Positions 34,413 to 46,386 of a stretch of 64,000 nucleotides of DNA are shown here, one piece after another. A program made the position numbers and the translations under genes. This stretch comes from Cytidiella melzeri. Lineage: Eukaryota > Basidiomycota > Agaricomycetes > Polyporales > Irpicaceae. Every line of letters starts with the position of its first letter. The stretch's first letter is position 1. The notes under the pieces were generated by a model that ran no database searches, had not been told where the DNA came from, and saw nothing but the letters and a program-made list of their open reading frames with translations. The DNA is taken from assembly GCA_022592445.1 (NCBI GenBank), contig JABYQR010000122.1, positions 50,825 through 114,824 on the forward strand, written 5' to 3'.

Positions 34413-36042
34413 ATGGCGTCGTCTGAACTACTTGCACAGATACAAGCTGGCAAAAAGCTGAAGAAGGCACAAACGAATGACCGCAGTGCGCCTTTGGTTG
34501 CAGAAGTCAAGGGAGGAGGAGGAGGAGGCGGCGGTGGTGGTGGTGCGAGAGTCGGTGGGGGAGCAGGATCCTCTGGTCCTGCTGTCTCTGCCATAGGTGG
34601 AGGAGGTCCACCACAACTAGGAGGGTTATTTGCTGGTGGTATGCCGAAACTTAAGGCTGCAGGAAGTGGCCCAGGTACGCCAGATTACCATCTCTTGTTC
34701 TCGGGTTTTGCTCATCCAAGGCTCGTAGCGAAACCACCAGCAAATCTCGCAAAACCTCCGTCTATACCAGGGCGCAGTGCTGCTCCAACAACTCATGCTC
34801 CTGCACCTCCAAGCAGACCAACTCCCAGCGCTGCTCCTCCACCACCACCTCCCCCAGGACGACCACCGCCGCCAGGACGACCTCCCGTCGCCGCTCCTTC
34901 ACCACCCCCACCTCCTCCTGCGCCTCCGTCTTTGCCCTCCAGAGCCCCAACTCTTCCCAGCCGTGCACCCCCGTCAGCCCCTGCGCGATCTGCACCCACG
35001 GCACCTTCAATACCAGCACGATCTGTACCTCCGCCCCCAGCTGCTCCTCCGCGACCGGCGCCGACTCCTCCAAGGGCACCACCAGCTCCTCCTCGATTTG
35101 TACCAGCTGCGCCAGAACCACCTGCTCGTCGTCCTCCTCCCTCGCCTCGCTCGGATTCAACGTCTTCAGTGTCTGCACCTTCTCTCCCTCCTCGACATAC
35201 CACTACGAGTCTCGCACCACAATTACCTACTCGTCATGTCCCCCCACCTCCACCTCGTCCGGCTTCAGCAGCTCCTGCCGCACCGCCGCGTCCAGTTTCT
35301 GCCACACCCGCACGTAAAGTCCCACCTCCTCCCGGCGTACCAGGCAGAGTAGCTCCACCCCCGCCACCACCGCGACCAGCCTCGACGGTTGGGTCCGTTG
35401 GACGGTCAGATTCTCCCAACGGATCGCCAGTCCGTGCTGTCCCTCCGCCACCTCCAGCGCGAAAAGCAGCAGCACCCCCTCCTGCTCCTCCCTCGAGGCC
35501 CGCACCGGCAGCTCGTGTGCGAGAAATAGTCGAGGAAGAAGCACCCAGTGCTCCTCCCCCTCCACCAGGTCCTCCTCCAGCCACTCGTCGTTCAGTGCCT
35601 CTGCCTGCGCCTTCTAGGCAGTTACCGCCTGCTGCGCCGCCATCACGGTCCACCCCTTCTCCTCCTGCGGCTCCTACGGCACCGCCGCCGCCCCCTGGGC
35701 CCTCACCAGCACGCTCGAGGCCTACATCTCATTTTGCACCACCGCCATCTCTCACTCCTGCTCCTACACCTTCGACAGTCTCAGTTACCAGAATCAACGG
35801 GTCGACGAACGGCTCCGCGCCGAGTGGCAAAAGTACGTGTTCACCGTGTAGTAGACCGCTATACACTGCTCACAATTATTATTATTCTTCCCGCCGAAAC
35901 AGTACCCCCGCCTCCAGCCGCTGTAGGAAGTGTGACGTTCCCGGTCAACGACTTCCCGACGCCACGGCCGTTCACACCCAAGACGAAGAGCTACGCGAGT
36001 GGCAGGCAGAGAGGATCAGAGTTTGATATCTCAGTGCTGTAG
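34413..36042 (+). CDS. VRP1: Verprolin / WIP-family actin regulator
   Basis: Binds monomeric actin and WASP to organise actin patches in endocytosis. Exons 34413-34674, 34729-35832, 35903-36042; 501 aa. A WH2 motif lies at residues 6-27 (LLAQIQAGKKLKKAQT), followed by a poly-Gly run, hundreds of residues of Pro-rich PPPPP/RPAP repeats (SH3 and profilin ligands), and a C-terminal WASP-binding motif FPTPRPFTPKTKSYASG. The first intron is 54 nt and without in-frame stops, so unspliced mRNA would add 18 residues. The last intron must be removed to reach the WIP C-terminus; reading through ends the protein early in a different frame. Poly-Pro coding on the plus strand creates long false frames on the other strand. 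Confidence 0.9.
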
Positions 36043-36457
36043 TTTTGTCCCCCCTGTTTAGTGCTCGCATACTTTATGATCGAATCGCTTTGTTCACCTT
36101 TGAGACTTATACCTTGCACTGGACGTTATTATTTTTTCGACGTAGCTTCTGGACTACTTCATTGTGTCGTCTCTGCTGAGGTGCGATTTCTGCCAGTGTT
36201 GGAGCCCGTACTGATGCAGCGGTTGACTGGCTAAATTGCCAGAAATTGTGTCGGTAAATACGTTCACGGTAATTTCATGGTGTATTGACAAACGCGTCGT
36301 GCTCAGGAAGATAACAACTATCGGATTTCTGTGGTTATTTTCTGCCTTGCTGTGATGCATTAACTGTAGCGTTCGACATGCGAACACAGGTGCGTATGGG
36401 TACGCTGCAATGGTTCCACCAGGAGTTTGAGATAGTAGTGTACATGAATGTGTTGCC

Positions 36458-37075
36458 TCATTTCTTATCTGAATGTCCCAACGATATTCCTGGCTGCACA
36501 CGATCTCTGATACGCTGTTTCTGTGACAGTCTTCAGCACCTGGACGAGGCTTATAGGTTGCATAGCGTCTACTCACCAGAACCTTGAGCTCGGGAAACCC
36601 GCCTTCCACCTTCCTGTCCCAAATCAGAGTGGGTGATTCCTGCGCGGAAAGGAATAACCAGACTCTGAAACGCCCTCCAGTCTCCTCGGAGTTGAGGGGT
36701 AGAAGGGATACCGCTTTGATAACAGGCGATGGGAATGTGAGCATGAGCTCTGTGGAGACCCAGCTGGCTCTATGTTGCCTGCGTATACATGTTTAACACC
36801 GAGTAGGGGAGAACATGGCCGTGCTTACTTACCATCGACACTGATTGACGGTGTTAATCATACATATGTTCTGTGTGAGGCAGAGTTGCGTGGCTTACCC
36901 TGTCGCAGAACTCGATTGTGATTGCAGGCGTCGGAAGAGGCAATGGGGGCAAAAAGGTCGACGGATCTAGTGGGTTCTGCGGGGCTACAGTGTGCAGCCC
37001 CAGCGAGTTTGTAGGGACTTGAGCTTCATCGCCGTGTTGTGGATCACAGTCAACGCAAATTTCCTGTGTGGACAT
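36458..37075 (-). CDS. Rdx / SelW-like redox protein with 8-nt microexon
   Basis: Small thioredoxin-fold protein of the SelW/SelT/SelH (Rdx) family with Cys in place of selenocysteine. Exons on the minus strand: 37075-36899, 36840-36833 (8 nt), 36778-36577, 36520-36458; 149 aa. The redox motif is C57-D-R-C60 in the context ITIEFCDRCRW, followed by QHRASWVSTELMLTFP, LPLNSEETGGRFRVWL, LIWDRKVEGGFPELK and a Lys-rich end HSDKK. The second cysteine and the next arginine are encoded entirely in the microexon TGTCGATG, which is needed to keep frame. The ~50-residue N-terminal extension with several Cys is not family-typical. It shares a 198-bp divergent promoter with PCH2. Confidence 0.88.
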
Positions 37076-37273
37076 TCAGACAGAGCTCAAGAAAGCCCAG
37101 AAATATGATTGCTGCCGTAGACAACGTAAGCAACGAGCGTCTTTCCGTTGTAGTCGCGGTCACGTGAGAGTCACGCCCCCACGGAATTCAAAGACACGCG
37201 TCGGTCGTCGACCTCCCTTCTACTCACCGTGCCTCGCCTCCGGTGATCTGCACTACATCCCACAGGAGACAGT

Positions 37274-39207
37274 ATGGAGGTTGAACAAGGCTCGTCTACG
37301 GCATGGCCTGTGCACAGTGAGTCCTGTATCTTGCGCGTTCTACTGTGTGACCTCGACCAAAATCTATGCAGTCGAAGTACGCGTGTCACAACGCGCTACA
37401 GCCAGATTCGATACAATTCGCAACTCCGTACACCAGTACATCTTATCCTCCTTTTCTCACATCTACCTCCCCTCGACACTCCAAGGTTGGGAAGAATTAC
37501 CTCTGCTGGCAACGTCTGTAGATCGCATTGTTGCGTCGGAATCACCCTGTCCATCGACTTCCCTCCCAATCGAACAAGTGATACTGCAAATTCACGTCTA
37601 TCAACCCTCAGAGTCGGATGCGTTTGAGGAAATTGCGAATGGGAGCAGTCGGGGTGAAGGAGAGGAGGTTATGGCCGCGAGTGTTTGCGAGCTGCCTAGC
37701 TTGGGCTGGGAGGGCTTGTGGGAGAGCTTGATCTACTCAGACGACATCAAATCCAAGCTTCTCGACTACATATATGCGACAGTGGTGTTCAGCGATGCAG
37801 AAGTGGACTGTGAGTCTTGCAACATAATTCCATTGTAGCATACACTGATTGATACTCTGTCAGTCAATGTTGTATCGTGGAATCGTGTCGTGTTACTGCA
37901 CGGCCCACCTGGAACCGGTAAAACATCACTTTGCCGCGCCCTCGCCCAAAAGCTGTCCATACGTCTAGCAGATCGGTCGGTTTGGCCATTGTTATTGTGC
38001 TCTGTGTACATGCTAATCAGCGTCCTCAGGTATCCTCACTCGAGGCTTCTCGAGATCAATTCTCATTCGTTGTTCTCGCGATGGTTCTCCGAATCAGGGA
38101 AGCTGGTACAACGGCTGTTCAGTACAGTCACGGACATGGTAGAAGACGAAGACACGTTTGTGGTAGTACTCATAGGTGTGAGCCATGCACCATCGGACGT
38201 CTTTCCGCTACTTATTAGTATCCCGTGCAGATGAAGTAGAGTCTTTGACGTCTGCGCGTGCTGGTGCCATGGCTGGTACAGAACCTTCCGACGCCCTGCG
38301 AGTAAGCAGACTTCTATGCTGCCATGCTTATTATTGCACTGACCCGGACGGACTAGGTGGTGAACGCGCTGCTTACCCAACTCGACAAACTCAAGCATCG
38401 AAAAAATGTCCTCGTAATGTCCACGAGCAACCTTGCCAAAGCCATCGGTAATTGAGCAATTACATAGTGCTCGCACTTGTTTTCTCATAGCATATATTCG
38501 CAGACACTGCTTTCGTTGATCGCGCGGACATCATCCAATATGTTGACTTGCCACCACGGGAGGCGATTTACGAAATTATGCGGAGTTGTTTGTCGGAGCT
38601 GGTCAAGAAAGGTATTGTTACAGATATCGTAAGAGTTCCCTCGTGCGATACAGGTTGATCAACCACTGATTCAGTCATCAGGATGTCCCAAGCTTGGTTC
38701 AAGCTCAGCTTTATGAACGTACCGCCGACTTTTCTCCAGGAACGTCCATTGCTCCGCCTGCATCACATCTCCCTATTCCCTTCGCACACAATCAAGCTAG
38801 GAGTGTGAACGGCCAGGTCGTGTCCAGCTCTACCCGTCGAGATCCCAGGACAGACGTGCCTCATGGTGCAGAGGTCCGTGAAAAGGCAAAGAGCGTCGCA
38901 ATCAAGCTTCTTTCGTTAGCTGACAAGTGCAGGGTGAGCTTCTCTCATTCTTTTGTCGATAGTGAGTGTATGCTGAGATTCATTCGAGGCGCAAGAAATG
39001 TCTGGCCGATCGCTTCGCCGTTTGCCGGTGCTCGCTCATGCACGTTATATCGGGACTATGCCGTCGATGGGCCCTCGGCGAACGGAGGGCGTAAATTCAA
39101 GAACGCACGAAGGAGCTACGGATGTTGTACTATGGCTCAACGCCATGGAGAAAGTTGTCGACGCTCAAGCCATCGAGCGGGGCCGTCTTCAGAATGTCGC
39201 TTCATGA
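37274..39207 (+). CDS. PCH2: Pch2 / TRIP13 AAA+ ATPase
   Basis: Remodels HORMA-domain proteins in meiotic chromosome and checkpoint control. Nine exons (37274-37316, 37372-37809, 37864-37975, 38030-38175, 38231-38301, 38357-38447, 38504-38628, 38682-38933, 38989-39207), 498 aa. Walker A is GPPGTGKT at residues 174-181; Walker B and its acidic pair DE (247-248) follow VVVLI; sensor motif VMSTSNL and an arginine-finger region [10 protein letters not shown] are present; the C-terminus has [14 protein letters not shown] as in the family. The N-terminal domain carries the usual VLLHGPP lead-in. Every intron is GT-AG, about 50-60 nt. An insertion of ~60 disordered residues before the last domain makes it longer than animal TRIP13. 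Confidence 0.93.
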
Positions 39208-39500
39208 AAGCCTGGTATGTGTGCTTCTTTGTCAACGAGCATTGAGAGAATGAGGGGACAGTAGCTCTCGGAGCACAGCAGCAAAATACTACCATAATAG
39301 CGATTACATAGAACCAACTCACACGTATGGAGAATGTACAGCTCTCGACGTTCGTTCGGGAAGGTTGCATGAACACTTATCGGTATGAAAGCAACAGCGC
39401 AAGCTGTAGACGTTTTGGCTCAAAAGATACATTTGGGCTAAGATCAACTGCAAGTAGGAGTGTACGCTACATGATATAAATACCACTGAAAAACCATGCT

Positions 39501-42352
39501 CTACTGCTTAAAAGAGTTCCACGCTTCATTCAATGCCCCGAATACACCATTCGCGATCATGCGTTGCTCCACTGTAGTGTTACGGACGTTCAGCTGGTGG
39601 GAGCCAGAACTTTAGCATCACGGAGTGGGGAAAGGAAGAGTCTACACATAACTCACCTTGTCTGGATGTAGCTTGGCTATGGCTTTGGTGTAACGAATCT
39701 TCACTTGCGAGGGTGTCACCAACTCGTGCATACCGGTTTTCTGCAATCCCAGCTCCGGCCAAAGAATTGTATCGAGACTAGCAATGAGGGCACGCAGATT
39801 AGTCTCCTTGCCACCCTTCCAAGCTAGCATTTTAGCGTCTACAGCGTCCTTCAAAGCGTGCTTCTCCCGATCTTCAGCTTCTGCGGCCTGGTTCGCTTCG
39901 CGTACACGGCTGGCTGCTTCAGAGGGCGCAGCAGGACGTGCTGGTGTAGGCTTTGGTCTAAGCTTGGGCTTTGCCTTTACGACAGCTGGCGAAGCACTGG
40001 ACGCCGCTGAGCCATCAGCGTTCAGCGAGAGCATACGTCGACACCTGGCCGCCGCCTGAACGGCATCGCTTCGCGCTTTTCCTGCAAATTCAGTGGCAGT
40101 GATGCTTTCCCAATCGCCCTTCGCAGCCTCCCATTTCTCCCTGCCTTCGTACGCTTCTGCGCGCCGACGCAGCGCCTTCACGTACGCGTCAGCCAGGTCC
40201 ACACCCGCACCTTCCTCCTCCTTGGTCACTTTCGCTTCAAGAGCAGGGTGGTAGCCAGGTCCAATGAGTTTTAATACTATGGTACAGTCCTCAACAGCAC
40301 CTGTATAATCACCCGTCTTGATTCGAGTAAGGGCACGATTGTTGTGAAGCGGCACGAGGAGAAGATGGGAGTCAGGGAGGGCGGCGATGGCGTATGAATA
40401 CGCAGTTTCAGCCTCAGCGTAGCGACCAAGTTTGTACATCTCGGTGCCAGTGGCTTTATGCTTTGCAGATGTGGAGAGCTCTGAAGGAGAAGCAGAGATA
40501 CATTTGCGTTGCACGAGAGGTGCGCGTGCAGGAGTGGACGAAGTGCGCGACAGGGGAGGTTTGGTGTCGGTAGGTGTGGGAGCTTGTGACCGAGCAGGAG
40601 TCTTTCTTCTGAATGGAGACACATACGCGCTAGGAGCATCACCTCCCAAAAGATCTCCCATCCTCGTCCTGCTTGACTCTGCCTTACTGGCAGGAGGCTG
40701 AGTAACGGGTTTTGGAACCCTCGCTCGAATGGTGTGCGGAGGCTCAGCTGGGCGTGGAGGCAGATCCTCATCGTCGTGATCATCCCGGAAACTGCTCGTT
40801 GCACTTGGCTCGTCCCCCCATCCCTCTTCTCCACCTTCCGGATTATCTTGCATCCACTTTGGTCGAATATCTCTCCTATCAGACCTCTGCTGCGACTCTG
40901 CCGGGAAGCCAGAGGACGAGCCAGCCGCCGCACGTTCCTCATACACCTTCTGTACTTTCTCCTTCCCTTCTTTCCACAGAGCATTAGCCCGACTAAACAT
41001 GCTCAGTCCAATGGTGCTCGCCTGAGCAAGAAGCTCGTTCGCCTGAACCTGTATATTTTTCTGGTTGTCACCAGCATTGAGAGAATTTTCTCGCGACATA
41101 GGCTCACGCGTCCTATCTCGACGAGGGGCGATACGTTGTGGCGCAGGATGATTGTCCTCTGGCCCGTGTTCCTCCACGTCTCTCGATCGACCTGATTCAC
41201 GACCGCTGGTATGTCGAGACTGTGAGGAGGTAGGTCGCGAGTCTCCCGCTCCATTTGCTAGCAATGTCTCGAGAGCAGCCTGGACGTCCACACCGGTGTC
41301 AGTGGCAGCAAGCGCGACGCGTGCTTGCTGGATCGAGAAGCCCATTTCGACAATCTGTCCCAGAATATGAGGGGGCGGAGAGACTGCACGCAAACGTGGA
41401 TTCACAGAAGATGGTTGAGGGGAAGGAGGGGCCGTCGTACGACGGGCTGGCTGGCGGAAAGTTAGAACTGAAGTGGCTTCTAAGGACTATTGGGACATAC
41501 AGATGCGGTCGACTTTGGTTGTACTGGTTTTCCCAAAACGCCCAAGATATCATCCTCGTCACCAGATTGGTCGTCCAACAGCCCGTCCTCTCGATCGCCA
41601 AAGTCAAAACTACCAGGAGTCGATGATCTACCGTTGTTAGCAGGAGCAGCAGGTACTGAGGTTATATCGTCTATGTCCCACAGAGACTGGGAGGACGCTT
41701 GAGGCGGTCGCTTGGGCGCAGGCTTCGAGATGAACTCGTCCAAGCCCCAGTCGTCGTCAGCTTTAGCTGGCCGAGCCTTCGACACTGGTGCTGCAGGCGG
41801 TGCTACAGAATCAAAAGCCCAGTCGTCTGGTGATACTGGCGGCTGGGGAGACACAGACACTGGTCGAGGAGAGGTGAAACTGGATGTACCTAACGCGTCC
41901 AAACCCGCCCAAGTAGAGTCTGCAGCTTTGGTTCCTGTAGGACGAGTCTGGACGTTCGACTGCTGGCCTAACCTCTGCTTCTCTACAAGGGCCGCCTTTT
42001 GCGCGATGGTAAGGTTCGCGCCGTTCGAGCTGGACGTGAAAGATCCTGAAAACAAATCACTGAACGCGTCGCCGCCGCTACTACCAGCCTTCTGGATAGG
42101 CTGTGCGCTCCCGCCCAATGGAACGTTCCCAGTGCTCACCGCCTTCCCTATGGGCGGTGATGAGACATAGGATGGTGTCGTGGATCGTGTGCTCGAGGAA
42201 CTAGACGCTGCAAGGAGAGAGAACGTATCGTTCGTCGTCCTACGTTGCTGCTGGACCGCTGGTATGATTGATCCCAGAGTACGAGTCTGTGTAGGTTGAG
42301 AAGGCTTGCTCGGGGCAGTAGAGTTCCAGAGATCGGCGAAGGAATCAGACAT
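39501..42352 (-). CDS. SWA2: Swa2 / auxilin-like clathrin uncoating cochaperone
   Basis: Recruits Hsp70 to strip clathrin from vesicles. Minus-strand exons 42352-41501, 41450-39657 and 39593-39501; 912 aa. Order: Ser/Pro-rich clathrin-binding region with DxW-like and FSDLF motifs; a UBA domain at about 312-350 (QIVEMGFSIQQARVALAAT); a linker; three TPR helices (AKHKATGTEMYKLGRYAEAETAYSYAI onward); a C-terminal J domain with HPD at about 879-881. The last intron lies immediately after HPDK, and the third exon supplies helix IV (VFGALNEAWNSFK). UBA-TPR-J is the Swa2 signature, as opposed to animal auxilin. Divergent from MSM1 with 304 bp between starts. Confidence 0.93.
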
Positions 42353-42656
42353 GACCGCGATAGACCAGCTACAATCCCACTCAGAGTTGGAACGGGGGGT
42401 GTGGTACAAGAGAGAGGCCCTCAGGCGGCGCAATTGCGTCCAGCGGCGAAGATGTGAAGTGAGAGGTAGTCGAGAGCCAGAGTAGTTCAGCACTCGAGTA
42501 ACTAGAAGAGGTAAGAAACAGTAATGATCCCATCACAGCTCGTGTTATCCATCGTAATACTCTTTATTTACCGGATAAGTAAAGTGTATAACCCGAACTC
42601 TCTGCATTCGCCGTCACACATCGACGCAACTTATTCCGCCCCAGACCTGTTCGTGG

Positions 42657-44688
42657 ATGCTGCGTTTTCCGAATGGTGCTTTGAAGAGAGCAACACGTTG
42701 CCCGCAACTACATCGTGTCAGGCATTCGTCAACCAATGCCACCCAGCCAGGGAGCAAACCGTACTACATAACGACTCCCATATTCTATCCAAATTCTGGT
42801 GCGTGGTAGGCTCGTCAGAACACAACTTTCAAGCCTGAGCTCACATCTGCAAGGCCTCTGTAGTACCACACATAGGTCATCTGCACTCCGTAGTAATCGC
42901 AGATATATTTGCTCGCTATGCACGGCTAGTTCGTCCGGAAAGCCCTGTCTACTTCATGACGGGAACGGATGAACATGGTCTGAAGATACAAAAGGCCGCG
43001 CGTGAGCGCGGTATGGATCCTCTCGCTTTCTGCGACGAGATCTCGCAACACTTTCGTGTGGGCAATATTTGCACAAGCCAGATGCACTCGTAGCACTGAC
43101 ATACTCTGCAGAACTTGACGCAGAAAGCCAATATCAGCAACACCAGATTCTCCAGAACAACGGATCACGCACATCATACCGCTGTTCAGCATCTCTGGGT
43201 ACGCATACGATATCAACATCTCCTGAAGCTCAAGTTCAATTACAATGCAGAGGCAATTGGACGCGAAAGGTCTGATTTACAAAGGGAACCATGAGGGCTG
43301 GTATTCCATCTCGGACGAGTGCTTTTACACCGACAGCCAGATTGTTCAGCTTCCTCCTTCCGTCGGTATTCCTGAAGAATATTACATCTCGACCGAGACG
43401 CGCTCCAGAGTGGAGTGGACGCAGGAGGAAAACTACAAGTTCCGACTGTCTGCGTTCCAAGGAAGTCTAATGGAGCATTTCAAACAGCATCCCGAGGCAA
43501 TATACCCACCTCAGCATCACGCGGACGTGCTGACCATTCTGTCAAATCCCTTGGACGACCTCTCTGTTTCGAGGCCAAGCTCGCGGCTGTCTTGGGGTGT
43601 CCCAGTACCCGACGACGCTGCTCATACTATCTACGTATGGATCGACGCCTTGACCGTATACTTGTCTGCGACGGGTTACCCTTGGCCCTCCGTGAAAGCT
43701 GGCTCCGACCGTGGCTGGCCACCGAACTTGCAAATCATTGGGAAAGATATTCTCCGGTGCGTTGTGCTCCCCTCTCCGACAAGTCATTGTGCCTGATTTG
43801 TTCTCGGCGGTGTGCCGTGTAGTTTCCACGCCATATATTTCCCAGCCATGCTACAAGCCCTCGACTTACCCCTCACGACTCAACTTTTGACACACTCCCA
43901 TTGGACTGTAGATCAGAGAAAAATGTCGAAGTCCGTCGGCAATGTCGCCGACCCCATCCAAGCAATCGACGAATACGGGCTTGACGTGGTTCGCTACTAC
44001 CTCGCTCGAGTAGGCGGACGGTTTAAAGACGACGTAGGCGAGTGATATCCGTCAGCAATGAGTCGTTTTTGCTGAGTTTGTATGCTGGCACTAGATTGGT
44101 CTCGTGATCAGCTAGAGAAGCATTCGCGCGAAATCATGTCCTTGCTCGGCAACCTGTACCTCCGCATCACCTCGAAGAAGATACAGCAACGCGTCGAAGG
44201 TGAAGAGAGGCAGGCTGTCGTCCACATTGCTAATCAGTGCTCTGAGGGAGGCACGATGCGCGACCTCCTGTCTGCTGTTGAGAATCTCAACGAGCTCGTT
44301 CAAAAGCGAATGCAAGGGCTCCTTGTCGCAGATGCCTTGGACGACATCATGTCGACATTGCAAAAGGTGTGCGCCACACTTTGACTGTCATCTCAGGATA
44401 CACTGATGGCGTACGTAGGGGAACCAACTGTTGACTGAGACGGCGCCATGGGCAGCATCCACCAGCATAGCAACTACCGTTGACGTTTACACCGTAATTT
44501 TGGAAGTTTTGCGCGTATCTGGCATTCTCTTGCAGCCATTCATCCCGTCAAAAGCCGAGCAATTATTGGATGCGCTGGAGATTGCCGAAAGCCAACGTAG
44601 CATTGCTTATGCTTCTCTCGGTGGTGGCTCGATTGGCCAAGTCACGGGAGGCATCCGTTTGTTCGAGACGACGGAGTCGAAAAAGTAG
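42657..44688 (+). CDS. MSM1: Methionyl-tRNA synthetase, mitochondrial
   Basis: Charges mitochondrial tRNA-Met. Seven exons (42657-42798, 42864-43057, 43112-43198, 43251-43756, 43823-44037, 44095-44366, 44419-44688), 561 aa. The N-terminus is a basic presequence ([15 protein letters not shown]). Class I motifs: HIGH at 50-53 after [38 protein letters not shown] at 343-347 in [11 protein letters not shown]; then the anticodon-binding helical domain. There is no zinc knuckle insertion, as in bacterial-type short MetRS. The exon 5 donor must be GC (TAG|GCGAGT) to keep frame into [10 protein letters not shown]. Start is the first Met that keeps the presequence open. Confidence 0.94.
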
Positions 44689-45380
44689 ACCCAGATGTTG
44701 CTCAACATTAGGAAATCTTCCTGTATATCTCTCGCTCTAAACTTGATTTTGTCTGACCTGAAAGCATTGCCACTTGCGTTGCTGCAAAATGAATTTCAGT
44801 GCCGACGCCACAAAGCTCTGCGCGTCTACGAATACAGCCACTGCTCTTTCACCGGCTCGTGGCGCTGAAGACACGACACTCATGCTAGCTGATGGCCTTC
44901 CTTTGCAGCGAAACAAATACTTGCTCGACACGATGTTGCCAGCACACCACAATCGTAAGTGATAGCATTGCATCGCACCGTGAAGCTGCTTTGTTCTCGC
45001 CAGATCGCCTTTGCTTGTCACACTCATCAGCACGCCGCTCACACCGCCGTCCGATTGTGCGGCCGCCCACCCGTTAATGTGCCTTTGTGAAGAAACGGGT
45101 TTACATCTCCTCGTGGGACTTTGTCTTACCCTGTCACATCGTCACAGCAGTGCTGGGCTAATTGGTGCGTCCCGGTTATCTGAATGAAATTGTGATTTTT
45201 TGTGACTACATTTTGCCCTTTTCACATTTGGTCCACTGGCCAGGACGCGTATCGCGCAAAAGCAAGTGCTCGTACTCCGAATGACCTCACACGTGCACGC
45301 TCCCTTTCGTGCAAAAGCAACGTATAACGTCCATTGTCCTGGCCGTTCATGACCAAGATCAAGCTCGGACTGGCCCTGTG
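44689..45380. other. Intergenic region after MSM1
   Basis: MSM1 3' UTR and unknown sequence. Short open frames exist on both strands, none with recognisable features. Confidence 0.5.
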
Positions 45381-45388
45381 TATATAAA
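45381..45388 (+). promoter_or_regulatory. TATA box before the small ORF
   Basis: TATATAAA lies about 240 bases upstream of the small ORF and is followed by pyrimidine-rich sequence as in strong fungal promoters. This implies a transcript here whatever its product. Confidence 0.5.
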
Positions 45389-45529
45389 GCGACTATCTGG
45401 GCCACAGACCCGCTCTCTTCATTCCTCCCTTTTCGAGCCTGGCCTCAACCAAACCATACGAGCTTTGGCCTCGTTCTTCAAACTATCCAACTCTCGTACT
45501 ACTACAGCTTTTTCAACGCGCTTTCTCTC

Positions 45530-45562
45530 ACTCACTCACTCACTCACTCACTCACACACACA
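45530..45562 (+). repeat. (CACT)n / (CA)n microsatellite
   Basis: Six or more CACT units run into short CA repeats, inside the presumed 5' UTR of the small ORF. A second CA tract is near 45880. Confidence 0.8.
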
Positions 45563-45621
45563 TACACTCCTTGCTCTCTACCGGCTTTCACGAGAACGAC
45601 TTTGACGAAAATCACATCGTC

Positions 45622-45777
45622 ATGTCTAGCTATCAGAACCCCCTTCACGCGGCTCTGCCTTACGTGTCGCCTTCGCACTATACGAGTCTCGGTTCTGCTC
45701 TCCAACCTCCATCACAAACTACCAGCATCACACGCCCTTCGTCGTCATCTTCTGTGAAGAAGCCGCGGAGACGGTAG
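45622..45777 (+). CDS. Small 51-aa Ser/Pro-rich ORF
   Basis: Starts at ATGTCTAGC with a good fungal start context (ATCGTC before ATG) and ends in KKPRRR. The composition is Ser, Pro, Thr and a basic tail; there is no signal peptide or known domain. A TATA box and long pyrimidine-rich leader precede it. It could be a real small protein, the first exon of a larger one, or a chance frame in a non-coding transcript. Confidence 0.4.
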   Translation: MSSYQNPLHAALPYVSPSHYTSLGSALQPPSQTTSITRPSSSSSVKKPRRR

Positions 45778-46386
45778 AGGTTTGGTAGTTAGAACGAACT
45801 ATCAGAGCCACGCGTGAGTGTGCCTGTATTTTATTTGTGCAGCACAGCTCACTCACCAGGCTGGACACACTCATACACCCACACACACACAGCGCGCTTG
45901 AAACATGGCAGTACCTGGTGTACAGACCGCGCTGAGCGCATACCAAATCACGTCCAATCCTTTGACCTTCTCAGATGGCCGCATCGGACATGTAGCCACG
46001 CACCATTCATACTACCCCACTTTCTATCATACAACCCAGCATCGCCCGCTCTAATCATGTACTGTTATAGCATAAGTCCGTCTCTGGGCCACACGACCTC
46101 CCCTCTCTACATAATTTATTAACCCGTTCCACTTACCATAAACCTTGCACTTAATACACACCTGTATCATAGCTTTTTCGCGTATTTAACATTTGTGTGA
46201 ATTGTTTACATGGTGCCGTACACATGTTATAGCTCATACTGCGGCGTACACTTGATCTTGTATTGATACATCGAACTCCAATCTTCTGCAAGGAAATGTA
46301 CACAAGGCCGTCAACTCTATGTCAAAGTCACAAGGGAATTTGACGTACTCTAAGCAAGAGTGCCCTCCCGACGATATCGGGCGAGG
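45778..46386. other. Intergenic region before TMA22 3' end
   Basis: AT-rich, CA tract near 45885, no gene recognised. Confidence 0.5.

Noticed and set aside
34675..34728. Verprolin first intron read as coding
   Set aside because: It is open and a multiple of three, so it could be translated, but it has GTACGC and CGTAG ends and the size of the other introns; I treat it as an intron with retained-intron use possible.
34762..35653. Long minus-strand and out-of-frame open frames opposite verprolin
   Set aside because: Shadows of the Pro-rich coding sequence (Gly/Ala/Glu-rich by complement). The WH2 and WIP C-terminal motifs fix the true frame.
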